Below, in pieces: positions 14,655 to 23,464 of a stretch of DNA of 64,000 nucleotides; position 1 is the stretch's first letter, and each line of letters starts with the position of its first letter. The position numbers were made by a program, and so were the translations under genes. Below the pieces are notes generated by a model. The model worked only from the letters and a program-made list of their open reading frames with translations, was not told the DNA's origin and did no database searches. The stretch lies in contig MKRV01000192.1 of NCBI GenBank assembly GCA_001897995.1, forward strand, positions 1 to 64,000. Direction: 5' to 3'. The DNA comes from Alphaproteobacteria bacterium 65-37. GTDB lineage: Bacteria > Pseudomonadota > Alphaproteobacteria > Reyranellales > Reyranellaceae.

Positions 14655-15805
14655 CCATGATCCAGCGTCTCTGTGTGGCGGGCTATCGCTCGCTGCGCGA
14701 CGTACGGCTGGAACTGGGGGCGCTCACCGTCGTGACTGGCGCCAACGGCAGCGGCAAGTCGAGCCTCTATCGGGCGTTGCGGCTGCTGGCGGATGTTGCG
14801 CAGGGGCGGATCATCCAGTCGCTGGCGATCGAGGGCGGGCTGCCCTCGGCGCTGTGGGCGGGACCGGAGGCCTTCTCGCGGGCGATGAAAGCGGGAACGC
14901 AGCGCGTCGAGGGGCTGGTGCGCAAAGGGCCGATCAGCCTGAAGCTCGGCTTCTCGTCGGACGCGTACGGCTACGCCGTCGATCTCGGCCTGCCGGTGAA
15001 CGGCGCCCGCTTCGGGCGCGATCCCGAGATCAAGGTGGAAAGCCTGTGGACCGGCCTGGTGCTGGGCCGCGCCAACGTCTTCGCGCAGCGCAAGGGCCCG
15101 TATGTCAGCCTGCGCGATCAGGAAGGGTCGTGGCGCGCCGCCTACGACAAGCTCGCCTCCTACGACAGCATGCTGACCCATTGCAGCAACCCCGACGATG
15201 GCGCCGAGCTGCTGCTGATGCGCGAACATCTGCGAACCTGGCGCTTCTACGATCACTTCCGCACCGACAGCGAGGCGCCGGCGCGGCGACCCCAGATCGG
15301 CACGCGCACGCCGGTGCTGGCGGCCGACGGCGCCGATCTCGCCGCCGCCATCGCGACCATTCAGGAGGTGGGCGCACCCGGCGAGCTCGCTGCGGCGATC
15401 GGCGATGCCTTCCCGGGTGGCGCGATCGACGTGCGCGACAGCGAAGGCCTGTTCGAGGTCGAGATGCACCAGCAGGGACTGCTGCGACAACTCCGGACCT
15501 CGGAGCTCTCCGACGGCACGCTGCGCTACCTGCTTCTGGTGGCGGCGCTGCTCTCGCCGCGGCCGGCGCCGCTCATGATCCTGAACGAGCCCGAAACCAG
15601 CCTGCATCCCGACCTGCTGGCGCCGCTCGCCCGGCTGATCGCCAAGGCGTCCAAGACGTCCCAGGTCGTCGTCGTCTCGCATGCCGCCAGCCTGGTCGCG
15701 GCCCTGCGCAAAGCAGGCGCTCACCAGATCGTTCTCGCCAAGCATCTTGGCGAGACGGTTGTCGAAGACGACGCGCGGCCGTCCTGGAACTGGCCGACGC
15801 GCTGA
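14651..15805 (+). CDS. AAA family ATPase (RecF/SMC-like, COG4637 type)
   Basis: A 384-residue ABC-class ATPase. Walker A is VTGANGSGKSSLYRAL near residue 30, the signature is ELSDGTLRYLLL, and Walker B is LMILNEPETSLHPDLL followed by the His switch VVVVSHAASLV. The Walker B aspartate is asparagine, as is usual in this subfamily, while the catalytic glutamate is kept. There is no TOPRIM domain as in OLD nucleases. Function is unknown; relatives are predicted DNA-associated ATPases. The stop is 3 bp from the stop of the convergent crotonase gene. Confidence 0.88.
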   Translation: MTMIQRLCVAGYRSLRDVRLELGALTVVTGANGSGKSSLYRALRLLADVAQGRIIQSLAIEGGLPSALWAGPEAFSRAMKAGTQRVEGLVRKGPISLKLGFSSDAYGYAVDLGLPVNGARFGRDPEIKVESLWTGLVLGRANVFAQRKGPYVSLRDQEGSWRAAYDKLASYDSMLTHCSNPDDGAELLLMREHLRTWRFYDHFRTDSEAPARRPQIGTRTPVLAADGADLAAAIATIQEVGAPGELAAAIGDAFPGGAIDVRDSEGLFEVEMHQQGLLRQLRTSELSDGTLRYLLLVAALLSPRPAPLMILNEPETSLHPDLLAPLARLIAKASKTSQVVVVSHAASLVAALRKAGAHQIVLAKHLGETVVEDDARPSWNWPTR

Positions 15806-15808
15806 CGG

Positions 15809-16582
15809 TTATTGGCTGACGGCCTCGCCGTGGCGGCCGACGCCCTGCACGAAGCGTCCGGCGCCGGCCTGGAAGCCCTGGGCGAACGCGGCCTTGCTGC
15901 CTTCGATCTCGAGGCGAATGGCGGCGTCCTCCGGCAGGTCCCACTGCTTCAGCAGCGAATGGCGATCTGAGAGCATCGCGATCTGTGGCAGTCCGGCGAG
16001 ATCGTGCGCGAGCTTCTCAGCTTCGCGTCGCGCCTCGCCCGCCTTCACCAGGCGATTGGCGAGGCCGATGGCGTAGGCTTCCTGCGCATCGACGGCGCGG
16101 CCGGTCATCATCATGTCGAGCGCGCGGCTCTGGCCGATCAGGCGCGGCAGGCGCACGGTGCAGCCGTTCGGCATCGGCCCGCCATAGCGGCGGCAGAACA
16201 CGCCGAACACCGCGGTTTCGTCGGCGACGCGCAGGTCGCACCATACGGCAAGCGCCAGGCCTGCGGCGACGGCATGGCCCGAGACACCGGCGATGACCGG
16301 CTTCTTCAAGGCGCGCTGGGTGACGCCCTTGTCGTCGCCCGCCCAGCAGAAGCCGAGCGCGGCGCCGCTCGCCAGTTCCTTGAGGTCGGCGCCGGCGCAG
16401 AACGTGCCGCCCTGGCCGGTGAGCACCGCAACCTTGGCCGTGTCGTCGGCTTCGAAGTCCATGAAGGCGTCGTGCAACGCCTTCACCGTCGAGACCAGGC
16501 AGGCGTTGCGCGCCTGCGGCCGGTTGATGATCACCGTCGTCACCGGTCCGTTGCGTTCGACCAGGACATCCTTGCTCGTCAT
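15809..16582 (-). CDS. Enoyl-CoA hydratase/isomerase (crotonase) family protein, catalytic glutamates missing
   Basis: A 257-residue crotonase-fold protein. The CoA-binding oxyanion loop TFCAGADLKEL and the region VSGHAVAAGLALAVWCDLRVAD are clear. Aligned by eye to rat enoyl-CoA hydratase, Glu144 (in GCELAM) corresponds to Ala in GLALAV, and Glu164 (in FGQPEILLG) to Cys in FGVFCRRYG. Without both glutamates it should not be a standard hydratase; crotonases of this type include isomerases, hydrolases and thioester-lyases. It is 22 bp downstream of a Bug-family binding protein gene. Confidence 0.85.
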   Translation of the reverse strand: MTSKDVLVERNGPVTTVIINRPQARNACLVSTVKALHDAFMDFEADDTAKVAVLTGQGGTFCAGADLKELASGAALGFCWAGDDKGVTQRALKKPVIAGVSGHAVAAGLALAVWCDLRVADETAVFGVFCRRYGGPMPNGCTVRLPRLIGQSRALDMMMTGRAVDAQEAYAIGLANRLVKAGEARREAEKLAHDLAGLPQIAMLSDRHSLLKQWDLPEDAAIRLEIEGSKAAFAQGFQAGAGRFVQGVGRHGEAVSQ

Positions 16583-16604
16583 TTGACCAATCCCTTTGCA
16601 GCGA

Positions 16605-17606
16605 TCAGTTAACGTCGAGCTTCAGGCCCTCCTTGTCGATCACGCTCTTCCACTGCGCGATCTGGGCGTTGACGAACTGATTGAACTGCTCGGGCGTGCC
16701 GTAGGCCGGTACGCTCGCCATGGCGGCGATGCGTTCCTTGGTCTTGGGGCTGTCGAGCCAGATCTTCATCTGTGCGTTCAGGGAGTCGACGATGGGCTTG
16801 GGCGTGCCGGCCGGCAGGAAGACACCGAACCAGGTCGAGACGTCGAATGGCTTCAGTTCCGGCATGGTCTCGCAGATCGGGACCAGATCCGGCGCGGCCG
16901 GGCTGCGCTGCGCCGACGTGACACCGAGCCCGCGGAGCTTATTGGCGCGGATGAACTCGATCGAGGTCGTGAGATTGTCGAAGAAGAACTGCGTCACGCC
17001 AGCCGTCAGGTCGTTCAGCGCCGGCGCCGCACCGCGATAGGGCACGTGCTCCGCCTTGGTCCCGGTCAGCTGCAGGAACCAGGCGGCGCTGAGATGCGGC
17101 GACTGCCCGGTGCCGGACGAGGCATAGGATGCCTTGCCGTTCTGCGCCTTCAGCCACGCGACGAACTCGGGCACGGTCTTGGCCGGCACCGAAGGATGAA
17201 CGACCAGCACGTTGGGCGCGGTGATGGCGTTGGACACCGGGATCAGGCTGGCCGGCGTATAGGGCATGTTGCGGTAGAGCGAGTAGGCGATCGCCTGCGG
17301 GCCGATGTTGCCCATCAGGATCGTGGTGCCGTCGGGCTTGGACTTCACCACCTCGGTTGAGCCGATGACGCCGCCCGCACCCGACTTGTTGTCGACCACG
17401 CAAGGCTGGCCCCAGGCCTCCTGGAGATGAGCTGCCAGCAGGCGGCCCATGATGTCGGTGCCGCCACCGGGGGCCGCGGGCACGACGACCCGCACCTGCT
17501 GAGTCGGCGTCCAGGCTGCCTGGGCCCGCGCGCCTGCCGACAGCAAGGCAACGGCGGGAAACGCGCTGGCCCCGATCAGGGCCGCACGGCGTGTAAGACG
17601 AGTCAT
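16605..17606 (-). CDS. Bug/TctC-family periplasmic solute-binding protein
   Basis: A 333-residue tripartite tricarboxylate transporter binding protein. A signal peptide with a Tat-like start (TRRAALIGASAFPAVALLSAGARAQA) precedes the mature domain. Family hallmarks are VRVVVPAAPGGGTDIMGRLLA, GNIGPQAIAYSLY, YASSGTGQSPHLSAAWF and VPYRGAAPALNDLTAG. Bug proteins bind carboxylates or other small acids. No membrane components are adjacent; it is instead followed by a crotonase, an arrangement common for orphan Bug genes. It is clearly more distant from the two tandem TctC proteins at 26-28 kb than those are from each other. Confidence 0.93.
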   Translation of the reverse strand: MTRLTRRAALIGASAFPAVALLSAGARAQAAWTPTQQVRVVVPAAPGGGTDIMGRLLAAHLQEAWGQPCVVDNKSGAGGVIGSTEVVKSKPDGTTILMGNIGPQAIAYSLYRNMPYTPASLIPVSNAITAPNVLVVHPSVPAKTVPEFVAWLKAQNGKASYASSGTGQSPHLSAAWFLQLTGTKAEHVPYRGAAPALNDLTAGVTQFFFDNLTTSIEFIRANKLRGLGVTSAQRSPAAPDLVPICETMPELKPFDVSTWFGVFLPAGTPKPIVDSLNAQMKIWLDSPKTKERIAAMASVPAYGTPEQFNQFVNAQIAQWKSVIDKEGLKLDVN

Positions 17607-17736
17607 CGATTGCCTCCCATATACGTGTGTCTTTTCATTGCGTTTCTTGTTTGATCACTCATGCGCCGCCCATCGCAACAAGGCACGTCCGACGCGTGAT
17701 TTGTTTCGCTGCGTGGGTGTTCAGAGCGCAATACGC

Positions 17737-18660
17737 TTACGGCCAGCGCGCCTCGGGTGGCAGCGACATCAGGATCGCTTCGACATTGCCGCCGGTCATC
17801 AGGCCGAATTTGGTGCCGCGGTCATGGAGAAGGTTGAACTCGACGTAGCGGCCGCGCCGCGCGAGCTGGTGCGCGCGCTCCGCCTCGGTCCACGGCAGGT
17901 TCATGTGACGACGAACCAGCCTGGGATAGATATCGAGGAAGGCCGTGCCGACGTCGCGGGTGAAGGCGAAATCGCGCGCGTGCTCGCCGCTGTCGAGATA
18001 GTCGTAGAAGATGCCGCCGACGCCGCGCGCCTCGCCGCGATGGGGCAGGAAGAAGTACTCGTCGCACCATTCCTTGAAGCGCTGATAGTAGGTGGCATCG
18101 TGCGCGTCACAGGCGGCCCGCAGCGTGGTGTGGAAATCCCGCGTGTCGGGATCGTGGGGCGCCATCGGCGTCAGATCGGCGCCGCCCCCGAACCAGCTGC
18201 GCGTGGTCACGATGTAGCGCGTGTTCATGTGCACCGCCGGCACCTTGGGCGACTGCAGGTGCGCGACCAGCGAGATGCCCGAGGCGAAGAAGCGCGGATC
18301 CTGCGCCGCGCCGGGGATCTGGCTGCGGAACTCCGGGCTGAACTCGCCGAACACGGTGGAGACGTTCACGCCGACCTTCTCGAAGACGCGGCCGCGCATC
18401 AGCGCCATGGTGCCGCCGCCGCGATCCTCGCCGTTCGGTCCCTTGTCGCGCTGCCAGGGCTTGCGCTCGAAGCGGCCCGCCGGCCGGTCACGATGAGTGC
18501 CCTCCAGCTCGTCCTCGATCTTCTCGAAGGCGGCGCAGATTCGGTCGCGCAGCCCTTCGAACCAGGTTCGCGCCTCGGCCTTGCGTGCCTCCACGGTCGC
18601 CGCATCGGGCAGTGGAGAAGGGCCCTGGGGGCGGGTGGCGTGGCGAGCAGGCTTGGTCAT
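17737..18660 (-). CDS. hemF: Oxygen-dependent coproporphyrinogen-III oxidase
   Basis: A 307-residue aerobic coproporphyrinogen oxidase, which decarboxylates two propionates to give protoporphyrinogen IX in haem synthesis. Typical segments are [65 protein letters not shown] and [33 protein letters not shown]. The ATG at 18660 overlaps the trmL stop as ATGA; a longer in-frame extension would run through trmL in another frame. Haem supply next to the bc1 genes is a sensible neighbourhood. Confidence 0.96.
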   Translation of the reverse strand: MTKPARHATRPQGPSPLPDAATVEARKAEARTWFEGLRDRICAAFEKIEDELEGTHRDRPAGRFERKPWQRDKGPNGEDRGGGTMALMRGRVFEKVGVNVSTVFGEFSPEFRSQIPGAAQDPRFFASGISLVAHLQSPKVPAVHMNTRYIVTTRSWFGGGADLTPMAPHDPDTRDFHTTLRAACDAHDATYYQRFKEWCDEYFFLPHRGEARGVGGIFYDYLDSGEHARDFAFTRDVGTAFLDIYPRLVRRHMNLPWTEAERAHQLARRGRYVEFNLLHDRGTKFGLMTGGNVEAILMSLPPEARWP

Positions 18661-19142
18661 GCGAGGTCTTTGAATCCCGAGGTCTGGCGAAGCGCCTCGC
18701 TCAATACCATCGCCCCCGCCAGGGCGACATTGAGGGAGCGTGCGCCCTTTTTGAGCGGCACGCGGACCCTGAGCTCCGCCGCGTCGTGGACCTCGGCCGG
18801 CACCCCCGCACTTTCGCGGCCGAGCAGGAGGAGGTCGTCGGGCTGAAAGCGCACCGCAGGCAGGGGCGTCGCGCCGGCCGTCGTCAGCAGGACCAGCCGG
18901 CCTGCCGTGCGTCCTTCGAGCAGGCATCCCTCGAGATGGGCACGCCGGAAGGCCGCCCAGGAGGCATGCCGGGTTACCGTCGCGAGGTCGTAGTAGTCCA
19001 TCGACGCCCGGCGGATCCGCTTGTCGTCCACCGGGAAGCCGCAGGGTTCGATAACGTGCAGAGGGACGTCCAGGCACGCCGAGAGCCGGATGAAGGCGCC
19101 GAGATTCTGCGGGATGTCGGGCTCGAAGAGGGCCAGTTGCAT
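18657..19142 (-). CDS. trmL: tRNA (cytidine(34)-2'-O)-methyltransferase
   Basis: A 161-residue SPOUT methyltransferase that 2'-O-methylates the wobble base of tRNA-Leu. The three SPOUT motifs are visible: [44 protein letters not shown] and [19 protein letters not shown]. Length matches E. coli TrmL. It diverges from petA, with about 150 bp between the starts, and is coupled to hemF by ATGA. Confidence 0.94.
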   Translation of the reverse strand: MQLALFEPDIPQNLGAFIRLSACLDVPLHVIEPCGFPVDDKRIRRASMDYYDLATVTRHASWAAFRRAHLEGCLLEGRTAGRLVLLTTAGATPLPAVRFQPDDLLLLGRESAGVPAEVHDAAELRVRVPLKKGARSLNVALAGAMVLSEALRQTSGFKDLA

Positions 19143-19230
19143 GGGGCTTGTATCCTCGTCCGCGTCGCGGAAGCCCGATGCGGCACGCTGTCACAGAAAG
19201 CCGCGTTTCGGGACTGCGACCAACAGAGCC

Positions 19231-19260
19231 TTGAAACATAAGGGGCTTTCGCGGTTTAAA
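19231..19260 (+). promoter_or_regulatory. Putative sigma70 promoter of petABC
   Basis: TTGAAA (19231-19236, five of six to the consensus) and TTTAAA (19255-19260, four of six) are separated by 18 bp, in the gap between divergent trmL and petA. A purine-rich GGAAGAGAG follows before the petA ATG at 19296. Identified by eye only. Confidence 0.45.
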
Positions 19261-19295
19261 GGCCCATCTCCTCGGGGGGACGGAAGAGAGAAATC

Positions 19296-19862
19296 ATGGC
19301 GTCTTCAAGCATTCCAGCTGGCGGGCACAGCGACCCGACCCGGCGCGACTTCCTTATGGTCGCAACGGGCGCCCTGGCCGGCGTTGGTGCCGCGGCCACC
19401 GCATGGCCCTTCATCAACAATCTCAATCCCGCCGCGGACACGCTCGCGCTGTCGACCATCGAGGTGAATGTCACCCCGATCCAGGTCGGCCAGGCCGTCA
19501 CCGTGAAGTGGCGCGGCAAGCCGGTATTCATCCGGCATCGCACCGCGGATGAAATCAAGGAAGCCGAGGCGGTTCCGCTGTCGGCCCTGCCCGATCCGCA
19601 GACCGACAATTCGCGTGTCACCGACACCGCCAAGAAGGTTCGTCCCGAGTGGCTGATCATGATCGGTGTCTGCACTCATCTCGGCTGCGTGCCGCTCGGC
19701 AACAAGCCGGGTGACCCGAAGGGCGAGTTCGGTGGCTGGTTCTGCCCCTGCCACGGCTCGAGCTACGACACCTCCGGGCGCATCCGTAAGGGACCGGCAC
19801 CGAAGAACCTCGTGGTTCCCGAGTACCTGTTCACGACGGACAGCCTCGTCCGCATCGGCTGA
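19296..19862 (+). CDS. petA: Ubiquinol-cytochrome c reductase iron-sulfur subunit
   Basis: A 188-residue Rieske protein of complex III. A Tat-type signal anchor ([24 protein letters not shown]) spans residues 15-38. The 2Fe-2S ligands are Cys126 and His128 in CTHLGC and Cys150 and His153 in CPCHGSSYD, with Cys131 and Cys152 as the disulfide pair. It oxidises ubiquinol at the Qo site and passes electrons to cytochrome c1. First gene of petABC, 44 bp before petB. Confidence 0.97.
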   Translation: MASSSIPAGGHSDPTRRDFLMVATGALAGVGAAATAWPFINNLNPAADTLALSTIEVNVTPIQVGQAVTVKWRGKPVFIRHRTADEIKEAEAVPLSALPDPQTDNSRVTDTAKKVRPEWLIMIGVCTHLGCVPLGNKPGDPKGEFGGWFCPCHGSSYDTSGRIRKGPAPKNLVVPEYLFTTDSLVRIG

Positions 19863-19906
19863 TCGACGTCGATCGCCCGCCACTGATCTCGCTGGAGTTC
19901 ACAGCA

Positions 19907-21142
19907 ATGGCCTCGTCACACGGCACGCCGCCGGTCTTCAATAACAAGGTGATCGCTTGGATCGATCACCGCCTGCCGATCTTCTCGTATATCGAGAAGG
20001 AGTATCACACCTTCCCGACGCCCCGGAATTTCAACTATTTCTGGAATTTCGGCGCGATCGCCACGGTGATGCTGGTCCTCATGATCGCGACGGGCGTTGT
20101 GCTGGCGACCAACTACACGCCGCATGTGCTGATGGCCTTCGACTCGGTGGAGCGTATCGACCGTGACGTGCCGCAGGGCTGGCTGATCCGCGACCTGCAC
20201 ATGAACGGCGCGTCGTTCTTCTTCATCGCCGTCTACGTCCACATCTTCCGCGGCATGTATTACGGCTCCTACAAGGCGCCGCGCGAACTGCTGTGGATCC
20301 TGGGCGTCGTCATCTTCCTGCTGATGATGGCCACGGCCTTCATGGGCTACGTGCTGCCGTGGGGCCAGATGAGCTTCTGGGGCGCCACCGTCATCACCAA
20401 CCTGTTCTCGGCCATTCCGGTGGTCGGCGAATCGATCGTGACCTGGCTGTGGGGCGGCTTCGCCGTCGACAACCCGACGCTCAACCGCTTCTTCGCCCTG
20501 CACTACCTCCTGCCGTTCGTCATCGTGGCCGTCGTGGCGCTGCACGTCGTGGCGCTGCACGTTCACGGCTCGAACAACCCGACCGGCATCGATCCGAAGG
20601 GACCGCAGGACACCGTTCCTTTCCATCCGTACTACACGATGAAGGACGGCTTCGGCGTCGTGGTCTTCCTGATCGTCTATGCCGGCTTCGTCTTCTTCGC
20701 GCCCGACTACATGGGCCATCCGGACAACTACATTCCGGCCAACCCGCTGGTGACGCCGGCGCACATCGTGCCCGAATGGTACTTCCTGCCGTTCTACGCG
20801 ATCCTGCGCGCCATCCCCGACAAGCTCGGCGGCGTGCTGGCGATGTTCGGCGCAATCGCGGTGCTGTTCATCCTGCCCTGGCTCGACACCTCGCGCGTGC
20901 GGTCCGCCACTTTCCGGCCGATCTACAAGTGGTTCATGATGGTGCTGGTGGTCGACGTGGTGGTGCTCGGCTTCTGCGGTGCCAACCCGCCGGAAGGCTT
21001 CTGGGTGCCGCTGTCGCAGCTCGCCACGCTCTACTACTTCTTCCACTTCCTCATCCTGCTGCCGATCTTGGGCAAGATCGAACGGCCGTTGCCTCTGCCG
21101 CCCAGCATCGCGGATTCGGTGCTCAAGAAGAAGGCGGTGTAA
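19907..21142 (+). CDS. petB: Cytochrome b of the bc1 complex
   Basis: A 411-residue eight-helix cytochrome b. Conserved features include [20 protein letters not shown], the haem ligand regions [23 protein letters not shown] and [29 protein letters not shown], and the Qo-site PEWYF motif ([19 protein letters not shown]). A single unsplit cytochrome b and separate c1 gene is the alphaproteobacterial arrangement. Its TAA is 5 bp before the petC ATG. Confidence 0.97.
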   Translation: MASSHGTPPVFNNKVIAWIDHRLPIFSYIEKEYHTFPTPRNFNYFWNFGAIATVMLVLMIATGVVLATNYTPHVLMAFDSVERIDRDVPQGWLIRDLHMNGASFFFIAVYVHIFRGMYYGSYKAPRELLWILGVVIFLLMMATAFMGYVLPWGQMSFWGATVITNLFSAIPVVGESIVTWLWGGFAVDNPTLNRFFALHYLLPFVIVAVVALHVVALHVHGSNNPTGIDPKGPQDTVPFHPYYTMKDGFGVVVFLIVYAGFVFFAPDYMGHPDNYIPANPLVTPAHIVPEWYFLPFYAILRAIPDKLGGVLAMFGAIAVLFILPWLDTSRVRSATFRPIYKWFMMVLVVDVVVLGFCGANPPEGFWVPLSQLATLYYFFHFLILLPILGKIERPLPLPPSIADSVLKKKAV

Positions 21143-21146
21143 GAAT

Positions 21147-21929
21147 ATGCGCAAGCTTCTCGCCACGGGGGCGCTCGCCCTCGCAGCCCTCGCCTCTGGT
21201 GCTGTCGCCATCGCCGCTGGCACCGAGGAACATCCGCCGCACAAGCACTGGCATTTCCAGGGCCCGTTCGGGACCTACGATCGCGGCGCTGCCCAGCGCG
21301 GCTATCAGGTCTATCACGACGTCTGCGCGGCTTGTCACTCGCTGCAGCTGCTCGCCTATCGCAACCTGATGGAGCTCGGGCTCACCGAGAACCAGGTGAA
21401 GGATCTGATCAAGGACATCGTCGTTCCCGATCTGAACGACGACGGCCAGCCGATCGAGCGTCCGGCGCGTCCGTCGGATCGCTTCAAGAAGCCGTTCCCC
21501 AACGAGGCCGCCGCCGCCGCCGCCAACAACGGCAAGGCGCCGCCCGACCTCAGCGTCATCGTCAAAGCGCGTGAGAACGGCCCGGATTACATCCATGGCC
21601 TGCTCACCGGCTACGTCCCCTACGAAAAGCTGACGCCCGAGCAGATCAAGGCGTTCAGCGTTACCAAGGACGACAACTTCAACAAGTACTTCCCGGGCCA
21701 CAAGATCGCCATGGCGCCGCCGCTGGCGGACGACAAGGTGACCTACAACGACGGCACCAAGGCGACCCTCGACCAGGAAGCCTCCGACGTCGTCGAGTTC
21801 CTGGCCTGGGCGTCCGAGCCGCACATGGAAGACCGTAAGCGGACCGGCGTGCGCGTCATCCTGTTCCTGATCGCGCTGGCCGGCTTCATGTACGCCGTGA
21901 AGCGCATGGTGTGGGCCGACAAGCACTGA
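21147..21929 (+). CDS. petC: Cytochrome c1
   Basis: A 260-residue c-type cytochrome. A signal peptide (MRKLLATGALALAALASG, cut near AIAAG) leads to the haem motif CAACH at Cys60-His64. The sixth ligand is the methionine in GHKIAMAPPL. The C-terminal helix VILFLIALAGFMYAVKRMVW anchors it in the membrane. It takes electrons from the Rieske protein to soluble cytochrome c. Last gene of petABC, followed 28 bp later by a strong intrinsic terminator. Confidence 0.96.
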   Translation: MRKLLATGALALAALASGAVAIAAGTEEHPPHKHWHFQGPFGTYDRGAAQRGYQVYHDVCAACHSLQLLAYRNLMELGLTENQVKDLIKDIVVPDLNDDGQPIERPARPSDRFKKPFPNEAAAAAANNGKAPPDLSVIVKARENGPDYIHGLLTGYVPYEKLTPEQIKAFSVTKDDNFNKYFPGHKIAMAPPLADDKVTYNDGTKATLDQEASDVVEFLAWASEPHMEDRKRTGVRVILFLIALAGFMYAVKRMVWADKH

Positions 21930-21956
21930 GTTCGACGTCGCACCTTCCGAGACCAG

Positions 21957-21985
21957 GGCCCCATACCTCAGGTATGGGGCCTTTT
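21957..21985 (+). terminator. Intrinsic terminator of petABC
   Basis: GGCCCCATACC (21957-21967), loop TCA, GGTATGGGGCC (21971-21981), then TTTT. An 11-bp perfect stem plus U-run directly behind petC makes this the clearest rho-independent terminator in the window. Confidence 0.92.
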
Positions 21986-22107
21986 CTGTGCGGTCTTTTC
22001 CGCCGCCGAATTGGGGAAACGGTACGAACCGATAGTTCTCCTTTTGCCCTTGATTGCCGAGGCTTCCGCCCCACGTCCCAGTGACGTCCACGTTTCAGGA
22101 GGGCGTC

Positions 22108-22509
22108 ATGTGTGACTACTCACTGGAGCTTTATCGTTCACGTCCAGCTACTCAGGAAGAACAGTACACGCTGCGCCGCTTCCCCAGCGGCACCATGGGC
22201 TTCACGGCTGCCCGCGATTGCGAAACCGCCGTGTGCATGCCCGCCGATGCCCGGCTACGGCTCGAAGGCATAGGCGAGGCCGTTCAGCAGGCCTTCGGTG
22301 TCGGGTCGACCGAGGAAGTGGTCATGACTCGTCTCGAGGGCGGCGCCTATGCGCACAAGGATGCCGTGAGGTTCGATAACGGCCGAGAAGTTCTGCTTCA
22401 GAGCTTCAATGCCGGCGTCACGGCTGAGCTCGTTGCCTCCACGTCGGATCTCACCGACCGGGAGGAGAGGCAGCTCTTCAGAGCGCCAGCCGATCTGGTT
22501 GACGCCTGA
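22108..22509 (+). CDS. Uncharacterised protein
   Basis: A 133-residue soluble protein of no family I recognise. The ATG at 22108 follows CAGGAGGGCGTC, a good ribosome binding site; the longer frame reads through non-conserved intergenic sequence. It begins MCDYSLELYRSRPATQEEQY, includes GFTAARDCETAVCMPADARLRL and the acidic EEVVMTRLEGGAYAHKDAVRFDNG, with four cysteines in all but no CXXC. It stands alone after the petABC terminator and before a convergent CitE-like gene, so context gives no role. Confidence 0.7.
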   Translation: MCDYSLELYRSRPATQEEQYTLRRFPSGTMGFTAARDCETAVCMPADARLRLEGIGEAVQQAFGVGSTEEVVMTRLEGGAYAHKDAVRFDNGREVLLQSFNAGVTAELVASTSDLTDREERQLFRAPADLVDA

Positions 22510-22513
22510 CGAT

Positions 22514-22541
22514 CTGTTCGTAGTTGCCTGTTTGTAACTGC
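22514..22541. repeat. Imperfect 14-bp tandem duplication
   Basis: CTGTTCGTAGTTGC is followed immediately by CTGTTTGTAACTGC, 11 of 14 identical, starting four bases after the stop of the uncharacterised gene. It is a weaker example of the junction duplications seen elsewhere in the window. Confidence 0.5.
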
Positions 22542-22561
22542 GCGGCGCGCTCGGGAAGGGC

Positions 22562-23464
22562 TCAGCCTTTCCCGAGGCGCTTCTCGACCGCCTCGTGTCG
22601 GGCGATCAGGCGGCGCGCCCGGTCGATGACCGGGATATCGATCATCTTGCCGTCGACCGAGAAGGAGCCGCGGCCCTCGGCTGCGGCTTTCTCGTCCGCG
22701 GCGATCAGCTTGCGGGCATAGGCCACGTCGTCGGCGGTCGGCGTGAAGGCTTCGTTGAGAGCCGACACGAGCCCGGGATGAATGCAGGTGCCGCCCGAGA
22801 AGCCGAAGCGGCGCGCCCGAAGCGCGCTCTTCTTGTAGGCGTCGGGATCGGAATAATCGGCGACAGTGCCGAGGATTCCGATCATGGCGACGCCGTGTGC
22901 TTGGGCGGCGAAGGCCACCAGGCGTTTGGGCAGTTCCAGCGTCTCGTCGCCGGGTACCGACCCGGTTTCGAGGGCGAAATCTTCGCCCCCCAGCATCATG
23001 GCGATCACGCGGGGGCCGCGCTCGGCGATGTCGTTCAGCTCGGCGAGCGCCCGGGGATGCTCGATCATGACGCCGAAGCCCACACTGCCCGCCGGCATGC
23101 CGCGTTCGCGTTCGAGTTCCGTCACCATCTCGTCGAGCAGCCGCAGATGCTGGACACCCTCGGTCTTGGTGACGAAAAGGGCGGAGAGGCCGGGCCGGAC
23201 GGCGGCCTCGATGTCGGGAATGGCAAGCCGCAGCGGCCGGTTGATGCGGACCGCGACGTCGGCGCCGCTCTGCGCCACCTTCTTCATGGTCTCAGGCAGC
23301 ATGGCCCGCGCCTCGGGCTTCTGCGCCGGCTGCACGCTGTCCTCGAGGTCGACCAGCACGCAGTCCGCCCCGCGCTCATGTGCCTTGTCGATGAATTTCG
23401 GCACGTTGCCCGGCACGTAGAGAATCGACCGCCAGACGGGCGGTGCGGGACGTTGGAGGGTCAC
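22562..23464 (-). CDS. CitE/HpcH-HpaI family CoA-ester lyase
   Basis: A 300-residue TIM-barrel lyase of the citrate lyase beta/malyl-CoA lyase group. Visible features are RSILYVPGNVPKFIDKA, the metal-site strand GADCVLVDLEDSV, VAVRINRP with the CoA-binding arginine, and GVMIEHPRALAELND plus AMMLGGEDFALE. These enzymes cleave or form C-C bonds in beta-hydroxyacyl-CoA esters. I chose the GTG at 23464, which overlaps the CaiB gene stop as GTGA; a start 12 codons upstream is possible. With CaiB it suggests activation of an acid to its CoA ester and then cleavage. Confidence 0.88.
   Translation of the reverse strand: MTLQRPAPPVWRSILYVPGNVPKFIDKAHERGADCVLVDLEDSVQPAQKPEARAMLPETMKKVAQSGADVAVRINRPLRLAIPDIEAAVRPGLSALFVTKTEGVQHLRLLDEMVTELERERGMPAGSVGFGVMIEHPRALAELNDIAERGPRVIAMMLGGEDFALETGSVPGDETLELPKRLVAFAAQAHGVAMIGILGTVADYSDPDAYKKSALRARRFGFSGGTCIHPGLVSALNEAFTPTADDVAYARKLIAADEKAAAEGRGSFSVDGKMIDIPVIDRARRLIARHEAVEKRLGKG

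Noticed and set aside
15788-15832. Repeat of GCTGACGG 14 bp apart at the convergent ATPase/crotonase ends
   Set aside because: Only eight bases match and the rest of the units differ, so it was not counted among the junction duplications.
17607-17736. Possible small RNA or tRNA between hemF and the Bug gene
   Set aside because: No stable stem, cloverleaf or terminator could be found by eye.
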